Notes under the pieces: model-generated
What the model saw: the letters and a program-made list of their open reading frames with translations, nothing else
The model's database searches: none
Told to the model about the DNA's origin: nothing
Assembly (NCBI GenBank): GCA_009667805.1
Contig: CM019069.1
Location: 55,742,422 to 55,806,421, forward strand
Direction of reading: 5' to 3'
Source: Leptobrachium leishanense
Lineage: Eukaryota; Chordata; Amphibia; Anura; Megophryidae
Length of the DNA stretch: 64,000 nucleotides
Position numbers and translations under genes: made by a program
In this document: positions 10,988 to 22,244 of the stretch, one piece after another
How positions within the stretch are numbered: the first letter of the stretch is position 1
Layout: the number at the start of each line of letters is the position of its first letter

Positions 10988-11480
10988 TAGGAGGCTCTAT
11001 CACCTCCTTAACGCTAGCGCTCACATAAATGAGCGTTAGCGATCAGGAGGAGATATGGGCGTAACGCTAACGGGTTAAAAAACCTGTTAGCGAATCAGTA
11101 TTAGTGCTTTTTAGCGCCAGCTTACTGAATTTTGCTAAGCCTAAACTTAACATGGGGAGCACAAAGTGTAAGCAGAGAGTAATTAGCGCTAGTAATTAGC
11201 GTTAGGACTTTGTGATCCTAACTGATGTCACCATCTAAAAAAGTTTGCTACAGCTTAGAGCTGGGGCTAACTGATTCCGCTGCTGCCGATACATCGCTTC
11301 TGGCCGCTGGGAGCAGAGTGAGACTGGGGGAAAAAATCCCCAGTCTCCCTCCGGGATCACTCCGTGGCTGCTACGGGGCAGGCTGCTGGATCCAGTGCCT
11401 GCCCCGTAATCCAATGGGAAAACTGGGATGCTAAGGGGCGATTAGCAAACGCAAAATTTTCCCCTTAGCGTCCCCGTTTT
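10988..11480. repeat. Unclassified hairpin-rich region
   Basis: Contains a CGCTAGCGCTCA...TGAGCGTTAGCG hairpin (11011-11042), an AACGCTAACGGGTT / AACCTGTTAGCG pair, an ACTGGGG...CCCCAGT hairpin (11324-11347) and GGGGCGATTAGC / CCCCTTAGCGTCCCC pairing near 11440-11480. Composition resembles the other CG-rich MITEs, but I could not fix ends or target duplications. Confidence 0.3.
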
Positions 11481-13149
11481 AGCTACAGGCAGGTGACAGT
11501 GTCCATATACTTTATGAAATCACACAATGTTAACATTCTTATGTGATTTAATCAGTTATTAGTTTGAGGAGGCAGAGGTTCTGGAATTTTCTTTCTTTCT
11601 GCTGTGCGAAAACTTAAATAGAAAATATAAATATTTCCCAGACACTCTTTAGGATTTGAGAAACAGTCTGCATTTTACTCTTTTGTCACAGCACACACAC
11701 TTAAAAGAATAAAAACAGAATTTAATTTGTTATGAAAATTCAAATACCAGTAACAAAGTGACAAAGCCAGGGAAGAATGGTGGCACGTAACTTACCAGAA
11801 TATATACCCCCCTGGAGAAAATGAATCTGTCACTCTACATTGTTGTCTTTGCCTGTCGTGATGCCCTATGAAGTGGTTTAAATGCCAGTGCAAAGCGGAG
11901 CAGTCGTGCTGCAGATGGCAGACAGCATTATAACCACATTTAGAGTTTTCTAGGGCAGCTTTGCCAGAAGAGACAGCACAGCTGTACGCAACCATCAAAC
12001 AATTCTCTTGACTGACATGACACTTGCAGATGGATGTTTTGTGTAAGAATGTGTACAGTTATATGCAAGATTACATAAATCTTTCATGCTTGTCTATTTT
12101 CGGTGGCACCGTGCTATAAGGATGGCATTAAAGGTGGGTTTGCCTCTTAAGCTCTCATATTACCCCTCGTTCTATTAAAACTGCATGTACTGTATTAACT
12201 AAAATCTGTGTTTTGTGGTTTCACGGCCATTTTTTCTTCTGGCTTTTCAAAAAAATGTCTTAATAAATCTGCATAATCAAAGACTTAAAATAAATGGCAA
12301 TTACCAGTTGTTGCAGATTTGACTCATTTAGTAACAATATTTCTGCTAGCCGGTCTGTTCGAGAAATCTTTCTTTCTAACTTCTGAATAAAAATGTTTTC
12401 ACTACCACCCACGCAAAGAATGATGCAGCCGAGGTACAGATTACAGGGGCCACTTTTAGTTACTACATTTTTCCAGTCAAGTCAAATTTGAAAGGATTTA
12501 GAAAACGTATACTCCAACTATAGAATTGTAAGGAAAGTGAAGAACCCAGGCCGCTGCAATAGCTACTGTCCCACAGCTTTGTTAAATAAAGAGGTCAGTC
12601 AGCACAAGATACTATTAATGAGGTGGTCTCCACTTCAAACAAGTGGGTTTTGTTCTGGAGAGTGAAGCGCAGAAAACCACTATCCAGTCTATTATTTCCC
12701 TCCATTTCTTTCATTCTTTATAGTTTGCCATTTCCTCCTTTTTTAATTCAGGAGGTGTCAGTGATCACGCGAATGGAATATCATTACTATCGAGAGACAA
12801 TTCAAGCGATAAGGAGTTGTGATGAGGAGCAGTGATCGTGTCCCGGTGCAGCTCCTGGATGAGGCGAGAGCTGCCAAAAACCACTAAAATATACAGTCAG
12901 GTCCAGAAATATTGGGACATCAACACAATTCTAACATCTTTGGCTCTATACACCACCACAATGGAGTTGGAATGAAACAAACACAGTGTGCTTTAACTGC
13001 AGACTGTCAGCTTTAATTTGAGGGTATGTACATCCAACTCAGGTGAACGGTGTAGGACTTACAGCAGTTTGCAGATGTGCCTCCCACTTGTTAAGGGACC
13101 AAAGGTAATGGGACAGAATAATGATCATAAATCAAACTTTCCCTTCTTA

Positions 13150-14490
13150 ATACTTGGTTGCAAATCCTTTGCAGTCAATCACTGCCTGAAGTCTGGAACA
13201 CATAGGCATCACCAGACGCTGGGTTTCATCCCTGGTGATGCTCTGCCAGGCCTCTACTGCAACTGTCTTCAGTTCCTGCTTGTTCTTGGGGCATTTTCCC
13301 TTCAGTTATGTCTTCAGCAAGTGAAATGCATGCTGTCAGGATCACCCACGTCAACCCTGCAACCTGCACAATGCACATTCCTGGACTCTGACATTCTACC
13401 CTGGAACCTCACCTGCCCTTCATCCTCCCTAATCAGTCCTGCATTTAAGGGAGTCACACCCTCTACCCTGGACATCCTCATTGAAGTCCCAGACTGAATT
13501 GCAGTGCAGAGCTTATCCCAGAAACGCCTGATCCAAAGCCTTTCCTGAGGACCCTCTATTTCCTGGACATTTTCCCTTCAAGTCGGTAACACCCCTGTGC
13601 ATCCTGATTCCCCCCATCTTGAACCCCTAGCTACCAGACACCCTTGATCTTGGACGTTGACCACCCTGATTGTCGCCTTGCCTAGACCCCCCCCCCCCTG
13701 CTTTGCCCACGACCATTCTATTGCCTGCCCCCTGCCTGATAATGTTGCTTCTAATATTCTGTGTTCTATGTTTATCTGTATTGTTTATTCATTGCTTGCC
13801 CCATGTGCTGTTAAGTCCCCTTTGTGTCTATTTCCACTCTCACTCTCTAGTCTCTTATTCTCCTCTTGATATCCCTTATTTCTTCTGTTCCTAACTGCTC
13901 CCATATTCAGTTCTCCTTAACCTCCCTTCCCATAACTCTCAACCATCCCTCTGTTGTTTCTACCTCCTTTTCTTGCATCTCCTCTCCTCCCCTGCATCTA
14001 TTTCCCCATCGTGCCTAGTCTCCTCCAGTGTCTAGTTCTGATCTATTGTTTTAGTGCATGTCTTTTATGTTCTGGTGTTTTATTATTTAATAAACCCTTT
14101 TGTTACTCCTGCATACCTGCCTTTTTCACTGCATCCTGGGCTCACAACCCCACCTGCTGCATTAATCCCAGTCTGAACGCATGACACATGCTCAATGGGA
14201 TTCAGGTCAGGTGATTGACTTTGGCCATTGCATAACATTCCACTTCTGTCCCTTCAAAAACTCTTTGGTTGCTTTTGCAGTATGCTTTGGGTCATTGTCC
14301 ATCTGCACTGTGAAGCGCCGTCCAATGAGTTCTGCAGCATTTTGCTGAATGTGAGCAGATAATATTGCCCGACACACTTCAGAATTCATCCTAGCGCTTT
14401 TGTCAGCAGTCACATCATCAATAAATACAAGAGAACCAGTTCCATTGGCAGCCACACATGCCCACGCCAAGAATTGTGTTGATGTCCCAA
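13150..14490 (-). pseudogene. Tc1 transposase C-terminal fragment, split by LTR
   Basis: Minus-strand reading gives VQMDNDPKHTAKATKEFLKG (second catalytic Asp region, 14230-14310), then after the LTR (13334-14186) KTVAVEAWQSITRDETQRLV and CSRLQAVIDCKGFATK, the standard Tc1 C-terminus. The paired-like DNA-binding half and the first catalytic Asp are missing. Clearly non-functional; recognised from the DNDPKHT and CKGFATK motifs of the family. Confidence 0.7.
13334..14186 (+). mobile_element. Solo LTR (853 bp) inside a Tc1 element
   Basis: Begins TGTCAGGATCACC and ends CGCATGACA, with 5-bp duplications CATGC at 13329-13333 and 14187-14191. Rejoining the flanks restores GAAATG-CATGC-TCAATGGGA, a continuous Tc1 sequence. 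AATAAA at about 14089 near the 3' end indicates plus orientation. The interior is pyrimidine-rich (13860-14010) and includes a C run at 13688; no coding content. Confidence 0.78.
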
Positions 14491-14617
14491 TATTTCTGGA
14501 CCTGACTGTACATGGGCATTCTTGTGTATCTTCGCTGTCTGAATGCCGCTCTCTGTAACCATTTCTCTCCCTCTGGCTGTCCATCTCTTGCTTCCTATTT
14601 GTCTATCCAACTAGCAG

Positions 14618-14631
14618 TCTGTGTCTGTGTC

Positions 14632-14673
<42 letters not shown>

Positions 14674-14677
14674 ATAT

Positions 14678-14738
<61 letters not shown>

Positions 14739-14750
14739 ATATATCTATAT
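14618..14750. repeat. Compound (TG)n(TA)n microsatellite
   Basis: A GTGT run from about 14620 passes into alternating TA from about 14655, with short AATA and CTAT interruptions and a CTCTCTCC end. Confidence 0.92.
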
Positions 14751-14882
14751 CTCTCTCCCAGGTCTCTTTTTACACATCCCTGTATCTCTGTCTACATTTA
14801 TAAACAGTGGGTAAAATAGAAAGAAAATTATCTACAGGAGACTTTTTAAACAACTCATTAAAAACAATATTTTTTTTCCTCA

Positions 14883-15010
14883 TTTATTTATAAAGTATTT
14901 TACCAGGAAGGATACATTGAGATTTCTCAAGTATGTCCTGGGTTCAAGAACATTGAATTGTTACAGAAATACAAAGTAATAAAATGCAAGATATTAAAGA
15001 ACACAAATCT
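14883..15010 (-). repeat. Retroposon 3' end (same family as 9938-10085)
   Basis: TTTATTTATAAAGTATTTTA, then ACCAGGAAGGATACATTGAG, TCCTGGGTTCAAGAACATTG and GCAAGATATTAAAGAACACA. It lacks the CTCGTTTTC segment present in the other copies. Most similar to the copy at 31409-31600. An H-family element follows at 15046. Confidence 0.55.
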
Positions 15011-15045
15011 ACAGATTAACAGAAAATAAATATGTAGGAAATATA

Positions 15046-15895
15046 CAGGGTTATTCAAAGAGAATCGAAAAGTCACCGCAGGTTCGGTGACTTTTCATTC
15101 TCTTCAATTCGGCGCGATTTGGTGATCCCATTTCCGTGACCCTGTGGTGTATTCAGCCACAGGGCCATCGTAGTGTAGGGAAAAGCCGACAAAAAAAACC
15201 AACAAACTCACCGCAAAACCTGGCGACTGCACACCGAAAACATCTGAATTAACCCCGCCGGAGAAACCTGAGCAGGAGCCGATCAGAGTTCAGAGCAGCT
15301 GCCGGAAAAACCCAACACCGCAGACGAATGGAGTGGGACAAAAAAAACAGTACGCTTGAATGTTTGAAAAGTGAAATGCTGTTTGCAAAGAAACTACTGA
15401 ACGAAAATGTCTGAAATTTACATATCAGGAACCAATGAATGATATTAAAAAGGGCTGTTACAGAAAAAAGACAGAACAGAAAAAGATTCACAATAAAATC
15501 CTGAAAAAAGCCAGAAAAAAATCTAAAAATAAAAACCTTTTTACTGCAGAATAAAATAATAAACGGTTTATTAGATATTGCATTAAAACGGGAATATTTT
15601 TAACATTGAAGCCTATGGGATTCGCCTGAATAAACCTGTCAAATGAAACCACCGAATGGCAGGGCATTTCGGCAACTTTTCACTGCTGGTTTTTGTTCTC
15701 TGAATAGACGAAGCATTGCTTCTCTATGGGGATTTCACTGCCCTCGAGCAGGCACCGTATGTGCAGGCAATTCGCCAACATTTGGCGAACTGCCTGCTCA
15801 ATGGGTAGCCGAATGGCCAGGAAATGTAACCGTACGCTGAATTTCAGCGTTCGGTTACCTTCCGGCCATAATTCAGAGCTCTTTAAATAACCCTG
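15046..15895. mobile_element. CAGGGTTATTC element, H family, copy 1
   Basis: Ends CAGGGTTATTCAAAGAGAAT and GAGCTCTTTAAATAACCCTG are inverted repeats, flanked by ATA on both sides (15043-15045, 15896-15898). Immediately inside the left end is a self-complementary GAAAAGTCACC...GGTGACTTTTC hairpin; inside the right end is a CTGAATTTCAG / GAACGCTGAAA-type hairpin. 850 bp, non-coding. The centre shares TTTTTAACATTGAAGCCTAT with copies 2-4. A 3-bp duplication fits PIF/Harbinger or CMC/EnSpm types; undecided. Confidence 0.75.
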
Positions 15896-15982
15896 ATAGT
15901 CACTATGTTACATACATATATACATATGTTTCCATCCATTATTTATTTTTTTCCGCCTTTTTAGGGAATAATTCCTATTTAA

Positions 15983-16297
15983 GGCTGGGTTCACACCTAA
16001 GCGTTTTACAGCGTGCTCCTGCGCGCTGTAAAACGCTCAAACAGTGAAATACCATTATTCCCTATGTGGGCATATCACACCTGGCCGTTTCTCAGCGTGC
16101 ATGAACGCGCTGAGAAACGGCCTACGTCCAAAGAAGTGCGGGAGCTTCTTTGGGGCAGTTATAAGCGCGTTCGCGGCCATATCATAGCCGCGAACGCGCT
16201 GCAACGCACGTTCGCGCTTTTTTTTGTATGCGCGAACGCGCGTAAAAAAACGCACGCATTGCGCGACGCTGCGCTACGCCGTGGTGTGAACCCAGCC
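15983..16297. mobile_element. Harbinger-like MITE, B family
   Basis: Ends GGCTGGGTTCACACCTAAGC and GTGGTGTGAACCCAGCC with TAA on both sides (15980-15982, 16298-16300). The interior has nested CG hairpins such as CGTTCGCGGCC...GCCGCGAACGCG (16168-16198). 315 bp. The open frames on both strands are composition artefacts. Confidence 0.72.
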
Positions 16298-16639
16298 TAA
16301 AAGAAGAGACTGCAGATTTCTCCCTCCTAACCTAAATGTGTGGTTTACTCAACAGCAGAGTCTATTCAATTTGTATAGCAATTCGTGGCAGAATAAAGAG
16401 TCAGTGTAGGGACTTATCTGGTTGGTATTTGTCATGGATATCAATGCTGAGAAATATATGTTTAACTTGCCAAAAAATAGCAACTTTAGCATTCTATCAC
16501 ATTTTTCATGTACCTGAAGTTTCCTTAAAAACATATTAAACTAGCAGCAAACTTTGAAAAAGTCAAAAATCTATAATATTTTTAAAAGGTTTGGTCATTT
16601 GTTTATCTTTTGAACAGCAAATTGCATTAAAAAGACTAG

Positions 16640-17489
16640 CAGGGTTATTCAAAGAGCACTGAAATGCCACTGGAACGCTCAGTATTCACCACAGGATCCC
16701 CCAAGTGCAGGGAAAAGCAGCCGAACAATCGCCGAATTAAAAGTAAAAACTGCCGCAAAACCGCCGAAAATATCAGATCCGGTCCGATAAGCCACGCAAA
16801 CCCGCCAAACATACCCAGATGATCCGCCAAAACCGCCAAACACACCCGGATGATCCGCCAAACGCATCCAAAAAAAGTCAACGATCCACCAAACAGAGAG
16901 CCGACCAGCTGCCGGAAAAAAGCTGACGAACGGAAGGTTAAAATAAACAAACAAAAAAAGAAAATCACTGCAACTTTGAAAAGTTGTTTGCAAAAAAATA
17001 CTACTGCACGAAAATGCCTGTAAATTACATATAAGGTCCTATGAATAATAATAATAAAAAGGTCTGTTACGGAAAAAAGAAAACAGTATTTAAAAAAATA
17101 TCGGAAAATAAAATTTCACAAAAAAAACCCCGAATAATGCCTAAAAAAATTTATACTTTTTGCTGCAGATTAAAAGAATAAACGGTTTAATATATATGGT
17201 ATAAAAACGAGAATATTTTTTAACATTGAAACCTATGGGATTCGCCTGCCGTATGAAATCTCCGAACATCAGGGCATTTCACTGACATGTCGGTGCTGTT
17301 CGGTGTTCTATTGCTAACTATTGCTTCTCTATGGGGATTTCACTGCTGCCGAAGATCACTGTATTTCACTGGCAATTCGCCAATATCTGGAAAATTGCTA
17401 GCTTTTTGAATAGCCGAATGGCCACGAAGTTGCACCGTACGGGAAAATTCACTGTTCGGTGCAATTTCGGCTCTCTTTGAATAACCCTG
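16640..17489. mobile_element. CAGGGTTATTC element, H family, copy 2
   Basis: CAGGGTTATTCAAAGAGCAC and CTCTCTTTGAATAACCCTG with TAG on both sides (16637-16639, 17490-17492). 850 bp. At 16795-16870 it has imperfect repeats of about 30 bp built on GATGATCCGCCAAA. It has lost most of the left-end hairpin of copies 1 and 3. The internal AACATTGAAACCTATGGGAT block is conserved. Confidence 0.75.
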
Positions 17490-17993
17490 TAGATCTTAAG
17501 CCTTTGTTCCTAACTGGTTCTTGACCAATTTGACCAGCAGGTGTCACAGTCTGCAAGAGAAACCAGGCAAGCATTAACAGATACGGTCATCTGTAACAGT
17601 ACGGCGAGGAAGTATATGAAAGTATAATGGTAACATTTTGATTCCACTATTAGAAGATTTAATAATAATTAAAACAACATTTTGAAAATGCTCCATGCTA
17701 GAAATATGTGAACCTTCGGATTCATGCACACAGCTTCCTCGTCATTACCACTGTTTTGGAATATAATAAGGAGTATAACACTAATCTGATTTATTACCTG
17801 GAATGCAAAGGCAATATTGTAGAAAAAATTCATAAGCGCTTTCCTGCAGAGTGTGTGGGTGGATGAACATATAGTGCTCTGTATTGTGTAGGTTGCTTTC
17901 ATTGCTCTTAAGAGTTGAGCCATTCTGGTTTTATGTATTACATTTTTCAGTACAGACCATCCTCTTTGGATTTGCATCTCTCCCTGTCACATG

Positions 17994-18903
17994 CAGGGTT
18001 ATTCAAAGAGAATCGAAAAGTCACCGCACGTTCGGTGACTTCTTGTTCTCTTCAATTTGGTGTAATTTGGCCATCCCATTTCGGCGACCCTGTGGTGTAT
18101 TCAGCAAGCACCACAGGGCAGTCGTAATGCAGGGAAAAGCCGCTGCAAACCCGACGAACACTCCCCGCAAAACCCGGCGAACGCACACCAAAACCCGCAA
18201 CAACATCTGGATTAACCCCACTGAACACGCCAGAGAAACCCGAGCAGCCCCCGATCACAGCGCAGAGCAGCTGCCGGAAAAACCCGACACCGCAGACGAA
18301 TGGAGTGAAAAAAAGTACGCTTGAATGTTTGAAAAGTGAAACACTGTTTACAAAGAAACTACAGAACGAAAATGTCTGAAATTTACATATAAGATCCGAT
18401 GAATGATAATAAAAAGGGCTGTTACAAAAAAAATACGATTAAAAAAAAAGGGAATAAAATTCGCAACAAATTTGCAAAAAATCCCCAAAAATGCCTAAAA
18501 GATCCTAAAAAATTTATAAATGAAGAGACTTTATACTGCAGAATATTATAATCAACGGTTTATTAGATATTGAATTAAAATGGGAATATTTTTAACATTG
18601 AAGCCTATGGGATTCACCTGGATAAATCTGCCGCATGAAACCACCGAACAGCAGGGCAATTCGGCAACTTTTCACTGCTGTTTTTTGTTCTCTGAATAGC
18701 CGAAGCATTGCTTCTCTATGGGGCATTCACTGCCCTCGAACAGGCACCGAACAGGCAACGAACAAACACCGTATGTGCAGGCAATTCGCCAAGATTTGGC
18801 AAACTGCCTGTTCTCTGGATAGCCGAATGGCCAGGAAAGGTACACTGAATTTCACTGTTCGGTTATCTTTCTCAAGGAATTCGGATCTCTTTGAATAACC
18901 CTG
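17994..18903. mobile_element. CAGGGTTATTC element, H family, copy 3
   Basis: CAGGGTTATTCAAAGAGAAT and GATCTCTTTGAATAACCCTG; flanks ATG left and ATA right, an imperfect 3-bp duplication. 910 bp. Strong left hairpin AAAGTCACCGCACGTTCGGTGACTT with changes. Open frames here have no recognisable domain. Confidence 0.72.
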
Positions 18904-19506
18904 ATAGTCTACAAGTTCTTCATCGCAGTTTATTTTTAAAATCTGCACTTCAGGGAGCCCCTGCAGGATGAATTTACCAAGTAAGCGGGTTACTCTCATA
19001 ATGGTATTAGGTTGACATAGGTCAGACCTGCCTGGTGGAGTACATCGATGTTGTGGCAGTCTTAATATATGATCATTTCTTGTAACAAATCTCCTATCAC
19101 TTCTCTCCAAATCAGGGTTTTTTTTTTTTATTTTTAATCTTTAATGTTATATCGAAATGGAGTGCTCTATGTGTAATGGATATATTCATTTTTTTACTTA
19201 TTTATTTTTAAAGATATTGCCTGATTATATTTTGCATATATTATACAATTATAATATTATATTATGCAGATGAAGATCATGATCATTTCCCGTCATGGTG
19301 TCTAACCACTGTTTTCTGCTTTAGACGTTATTCAGAAAGCAACAGTGTTTGCCGTTAAGCGGTTTTTGCCAGTGTTTGCATTATGTTGCAATGGCGACAA
19401 ACGACGACACTTCTCTGACAGGGAATCCCAACAGCGGCAGGAGACGCTGCACTGTGACTATCACTAGTATTCAAAGAGAAGACTTCAAAAATGGTTTGAA
19501 GACATA

Positions 19507-19688
19507 CAGGTCTATTCAAAGAAAGGTGAAACTCAGGAGAATGACTGGAGAAGTGAAAATTCTAGGTCAAAATAGCCAAACCAGAAAAATTCTCCCATTT
19601 ATCTCACTTTCCAAATCGGTTATTTGGTCTAGAAGATTGTTCTCTTCTGACAATTCTCCTGATTTTCACCTTTCTTTGAATAGACCTG
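19507..19688. mobile_element. Short foldback MITE with CAGGTCTATTCAAAGA ends
   Basis: CAGGTCTATTCAAAGAAAGG and CCTTTCTTTGAATAGACCTG are perfect inverted repeats, continuing inward as GTGAAA..CAGGAGAAT against ATTCTCCTGATTTTCAC. 182 bp in total. The terminal motif CAGG..TATTCAAAGA is shared with the much longer H family. No clear target duplication. Confidence 0.65.
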
Positions 19689-19838
19689 ACCTGATATTGT
19701 ATTCCCCTGACCACACTGAACAAAAACGAATAAATTTCTACAAAATCTACTTTAAACACAAGCCTAAACACAAGCCATAAACATTTAACTAGGTGTAAAT
19801 ATGAATGCACAAAATGTTTGACCATAAAATCATTTTAA

Positions 19839-21195
19839 CCCTTTCGCTGCTGAGGCTTTTCCCGCCCCTGTGCTGAGGTCATTTTTTACCTGTTTTGCGC
19901 ATCATGTTTAAACGTGTTTTGAAGGCTTATTTTAGTATATGACACCGACATATTATATATCGTTCTTTCCGTCAGACTCGGTAGATTCATAATATGTCAT
20001 TATTATATGTATACGTTATGTCATGTCTGTATATTATAACAAAAAATGCAATAAAATAATTTACAACGTGTAAAGTGTTTTTTTTCACATTTTAACATGC
20101 GAGCAATTGCGGTTATATTTTGTATGGGGTGCGCTTGTTAAAAAAATTAGAGATGGGGTCTCGTTACATTTTTTTTTGCGGAAAATTACGCGATTTTTAA
20201 CAAACGCACCGCATACAAAAATCGTTAGTGCAGCATCATTGTTCACATTATAATTGAAATGGGAACAATATTGCTGCATTAACGAACCAAAAAAAAGAAA
20301 AAAAAAATGTTTATTTTTTTTTTTATAATTTTTTTTTAAATATATTTTTATTTTTAATTTTAATTTTTTTTAAAAAACTTTTTTCACATTCGAGTTTGGT
20401 ATCGTTGGAATGGCCATGCTCTGGCCGATCCAACCATACCAAACATTAACCCCTAACTGCCACGGATCGGGAGATAGGGAGTTCCAATGAACTCTCTATC
20501 TCCACCGTTGGTGGCAGTAAGGCTAGGGTCAGACGAACGCAGCTTTAACGTGCGTTTAGCCGCACAAAATCACGGCCGTGCTAGCAGCAAATGATGTCCA
20601 ATGCCGGGGAACACACGAAGTACGGCCGCACGAAAGTTCGTCCGCGCAACGCAAGTGGCAAACGAACGCATTTTTTCGAGAACGTCAAACCGCTACTACT
20701 GACGTACAGAGTGCGCTGCGGCCGCATAGCGGCGTGTGTGTGTGATTGGGAGACGTCAGACGCTGCACACGTCCAGCCAACATAACGTCCAGACACAAAA
20801 AGGGTTTTATTGATGATCCGTACAAAATCACGGACGAAAAGGCGCATCGTATGACCGCTACCGCGTATTCCGTGAAAAAATATGTCCGTTCGTTCGACCG
20901 CACTTTTCCACGGTCGACGCGAAAAATGCGTTCGTCTGACCCTAGCCTTAGGGGTTAACTCTAGGACTGGCGTCATCGTGCTACGCAAGATGACGCCAGT
21001 CCTCAGGGGGAGTTCCCGGAGGCTTGGCCGACATCCAAGATGTCGGCCAGCTCCGGGAAAGGATCGCGAACCGGCGCTTTTCAGCGCCGATTCGCGATCC
21101 AGCTCCCCAGGGGTTAATGCCAGGCACCATTTGGAAGGGCAGGCTGTGCCCTTCCAAATGGTGCCTGGGTTAACCCCCGCAACGCCGCCGATCGG
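19839..21195 (+). mobile_element. Hairpin-chain TTAA element, F family, copy 3 (3' truncated, with nested MITE)
   Basis: Starts CCCTTTCGCTGCTGAGG after TTAA (19835-19838) and follows the host copy of 3693-6039 closely, including the AATAAAATAATTTACAACG variant. A C-family MITE (20521-20947) sits inside the GTGGCAG-TTAGGGG arm. It stops at GCCGCCGATCGG (21195), where sequence switches to the middle of another F copy. Confidence 0.72.
20521..20947. mobile_element. Harbinger-like MITE, C family, nested in F copy 3
   Basis: GGCTAGGGTCAGACGAACGC and GTCTGACCCTAGCC; flanks TAA and TTA. Sister F copies read GTGGCAG-TTA-GGGGTTAAC at this point, so the insertion target is TTA, the TWA site expected for Harbinger. 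427 bp, no coding capacity. Confidence 0.75.
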
Positions 21196-21503
21196 TTAAC
21201 AAAAAATGCAATAAAATATGTATTTTCAATAATTTACAATGTGTAAAGTGTTTTTTTCCACATTTTAACATGCGAGCAATTGCGGTTATATTTTGTATGG
21301 GGTGCGCTTGTTAAAAAAATTAGAGATGGGGTCTCGTTACATTTTTTTTTGGGGAAAATGACACCATTTTTAACAAACGCACCGCATACAAAAATCGTTA
21401 ATGCAGCATCATTGTTCACATTATAATTGAAATGGGAACAATATTGCTGCATTAACAAACCAAAAAAAATAAAAAAAAAGTGTTTATTTTTTTTTTTTTT
21501 TTT

Positions 21504-21537
<34 letters not shown>

Positions 21538-22240
21538 CTTTTTTTTTTTTTTTTTACAACTTTTTTTACTTTCATGTTTGGTATCGTTGGAACGGCCATG
21601 CTCTGGCCGATCCAACCATATCAAAATTTAACCCCTAACTGCCACGGATCGGGAGATAGGGAGTTCATTGGAACTCCCTATCTCCACAGTTCGTGGCAGT
21701 TAGGGGTTAACTGTAGGACTGGCGTCATCGTGCTACGCACGATGACGCCAGTCCTCTGGGGGAGTTCCCGGAAGCTTGGCCGACATCCAAGATGTCGGCC
21801 AGCTCCCGGGAAGGATCGCGAATCGGCGCTTTTCAGCGCCGATTTGCGATCCAGCTCCCCAGGGGTTAATGCCAGGCATCATTTGGAAGGGCAGGCTGTG
21901 CCCTTCCAAATGATGCCTGGGTTAAGCCCCTGTGTGCCGCCGATCGGGAGGGAGAGAGGTCCGAAGGACCTCCCCCCCTCCCTTTCAGGCGCCTCCTCCG
22001 CACATGCGGGGGGGCGCCTGAATTAGGTGTCATCGCGGGGGCGCGATGACACCTAATAATGGCGGCCACTGCTCCGGATGCCGGGCTGACATCCAGGATG
22101 TCAGCCCGCACCGGAGGGGCCAGCGATCGGCCGGAACCCGGCCGAACGCTGACCCCAATGCGAGGACGCGCTCAGCGCGTCCTCCGCATACCAGCGGGAA
22201 TGCTGAGGACGCGCTGAGCGCGTCCTTAGCATTCAAGTGG
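21196..22240 (+). mobile_element. Hairpin-chain TTAA element, F family, copy 4 (5' truncated)
   Basis: Picks up at ACAAAAAATGCAATAAAATA, about 150 bp into the family, and runs to the complete right end CATTCAAGTGG before TTAA (22241-22244). It carries the TATGTATTTTCAATAATTT variant of the nested copy at 3765-4889. All hairpins are present. A T-rich tract at 21487-21557 is expanded. The right TTAA is shared with the following T2 MITE. Confidence 0.72.
21485..21557. repeat. Poly-T tract
   Basis: About 70 bases almost wholly T, expanded from the T/A-rich stretch found at the same place in other F copies (4247-4313, 5290-5350, 20310-20370). Length may be unreliable in assembly. Confidence 0.9.
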
Positions 22241-22244
22241 TTAA

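Larger units (their letters stand above)
12894..14508 (-). mobile_element. Tc1-like transposon, internally deleted and interrupted by a solo LTR
   Basis: Terminal inverted repeats CAGTCAGGTCCAGAAATATT and AATATTTCTGGACCTGACTG are flanked by TA on both sides (12892-12893, 14509-14510). Removing the LTR at 13334-14186 and one duplication leaves about 757 bp, half of a full Tc1 element. The 5' half of the transposase is gone: the right inverted repeat runs almost straight into the catalytic domain. Confidence 0.8.

Noticed and set aside
21427..22026. 199-codon open frame in the F element
   Set aside because: Starts in a poly-T tract (poly-Phe) and crosses the hairpins; not conserved in frame between F copies.
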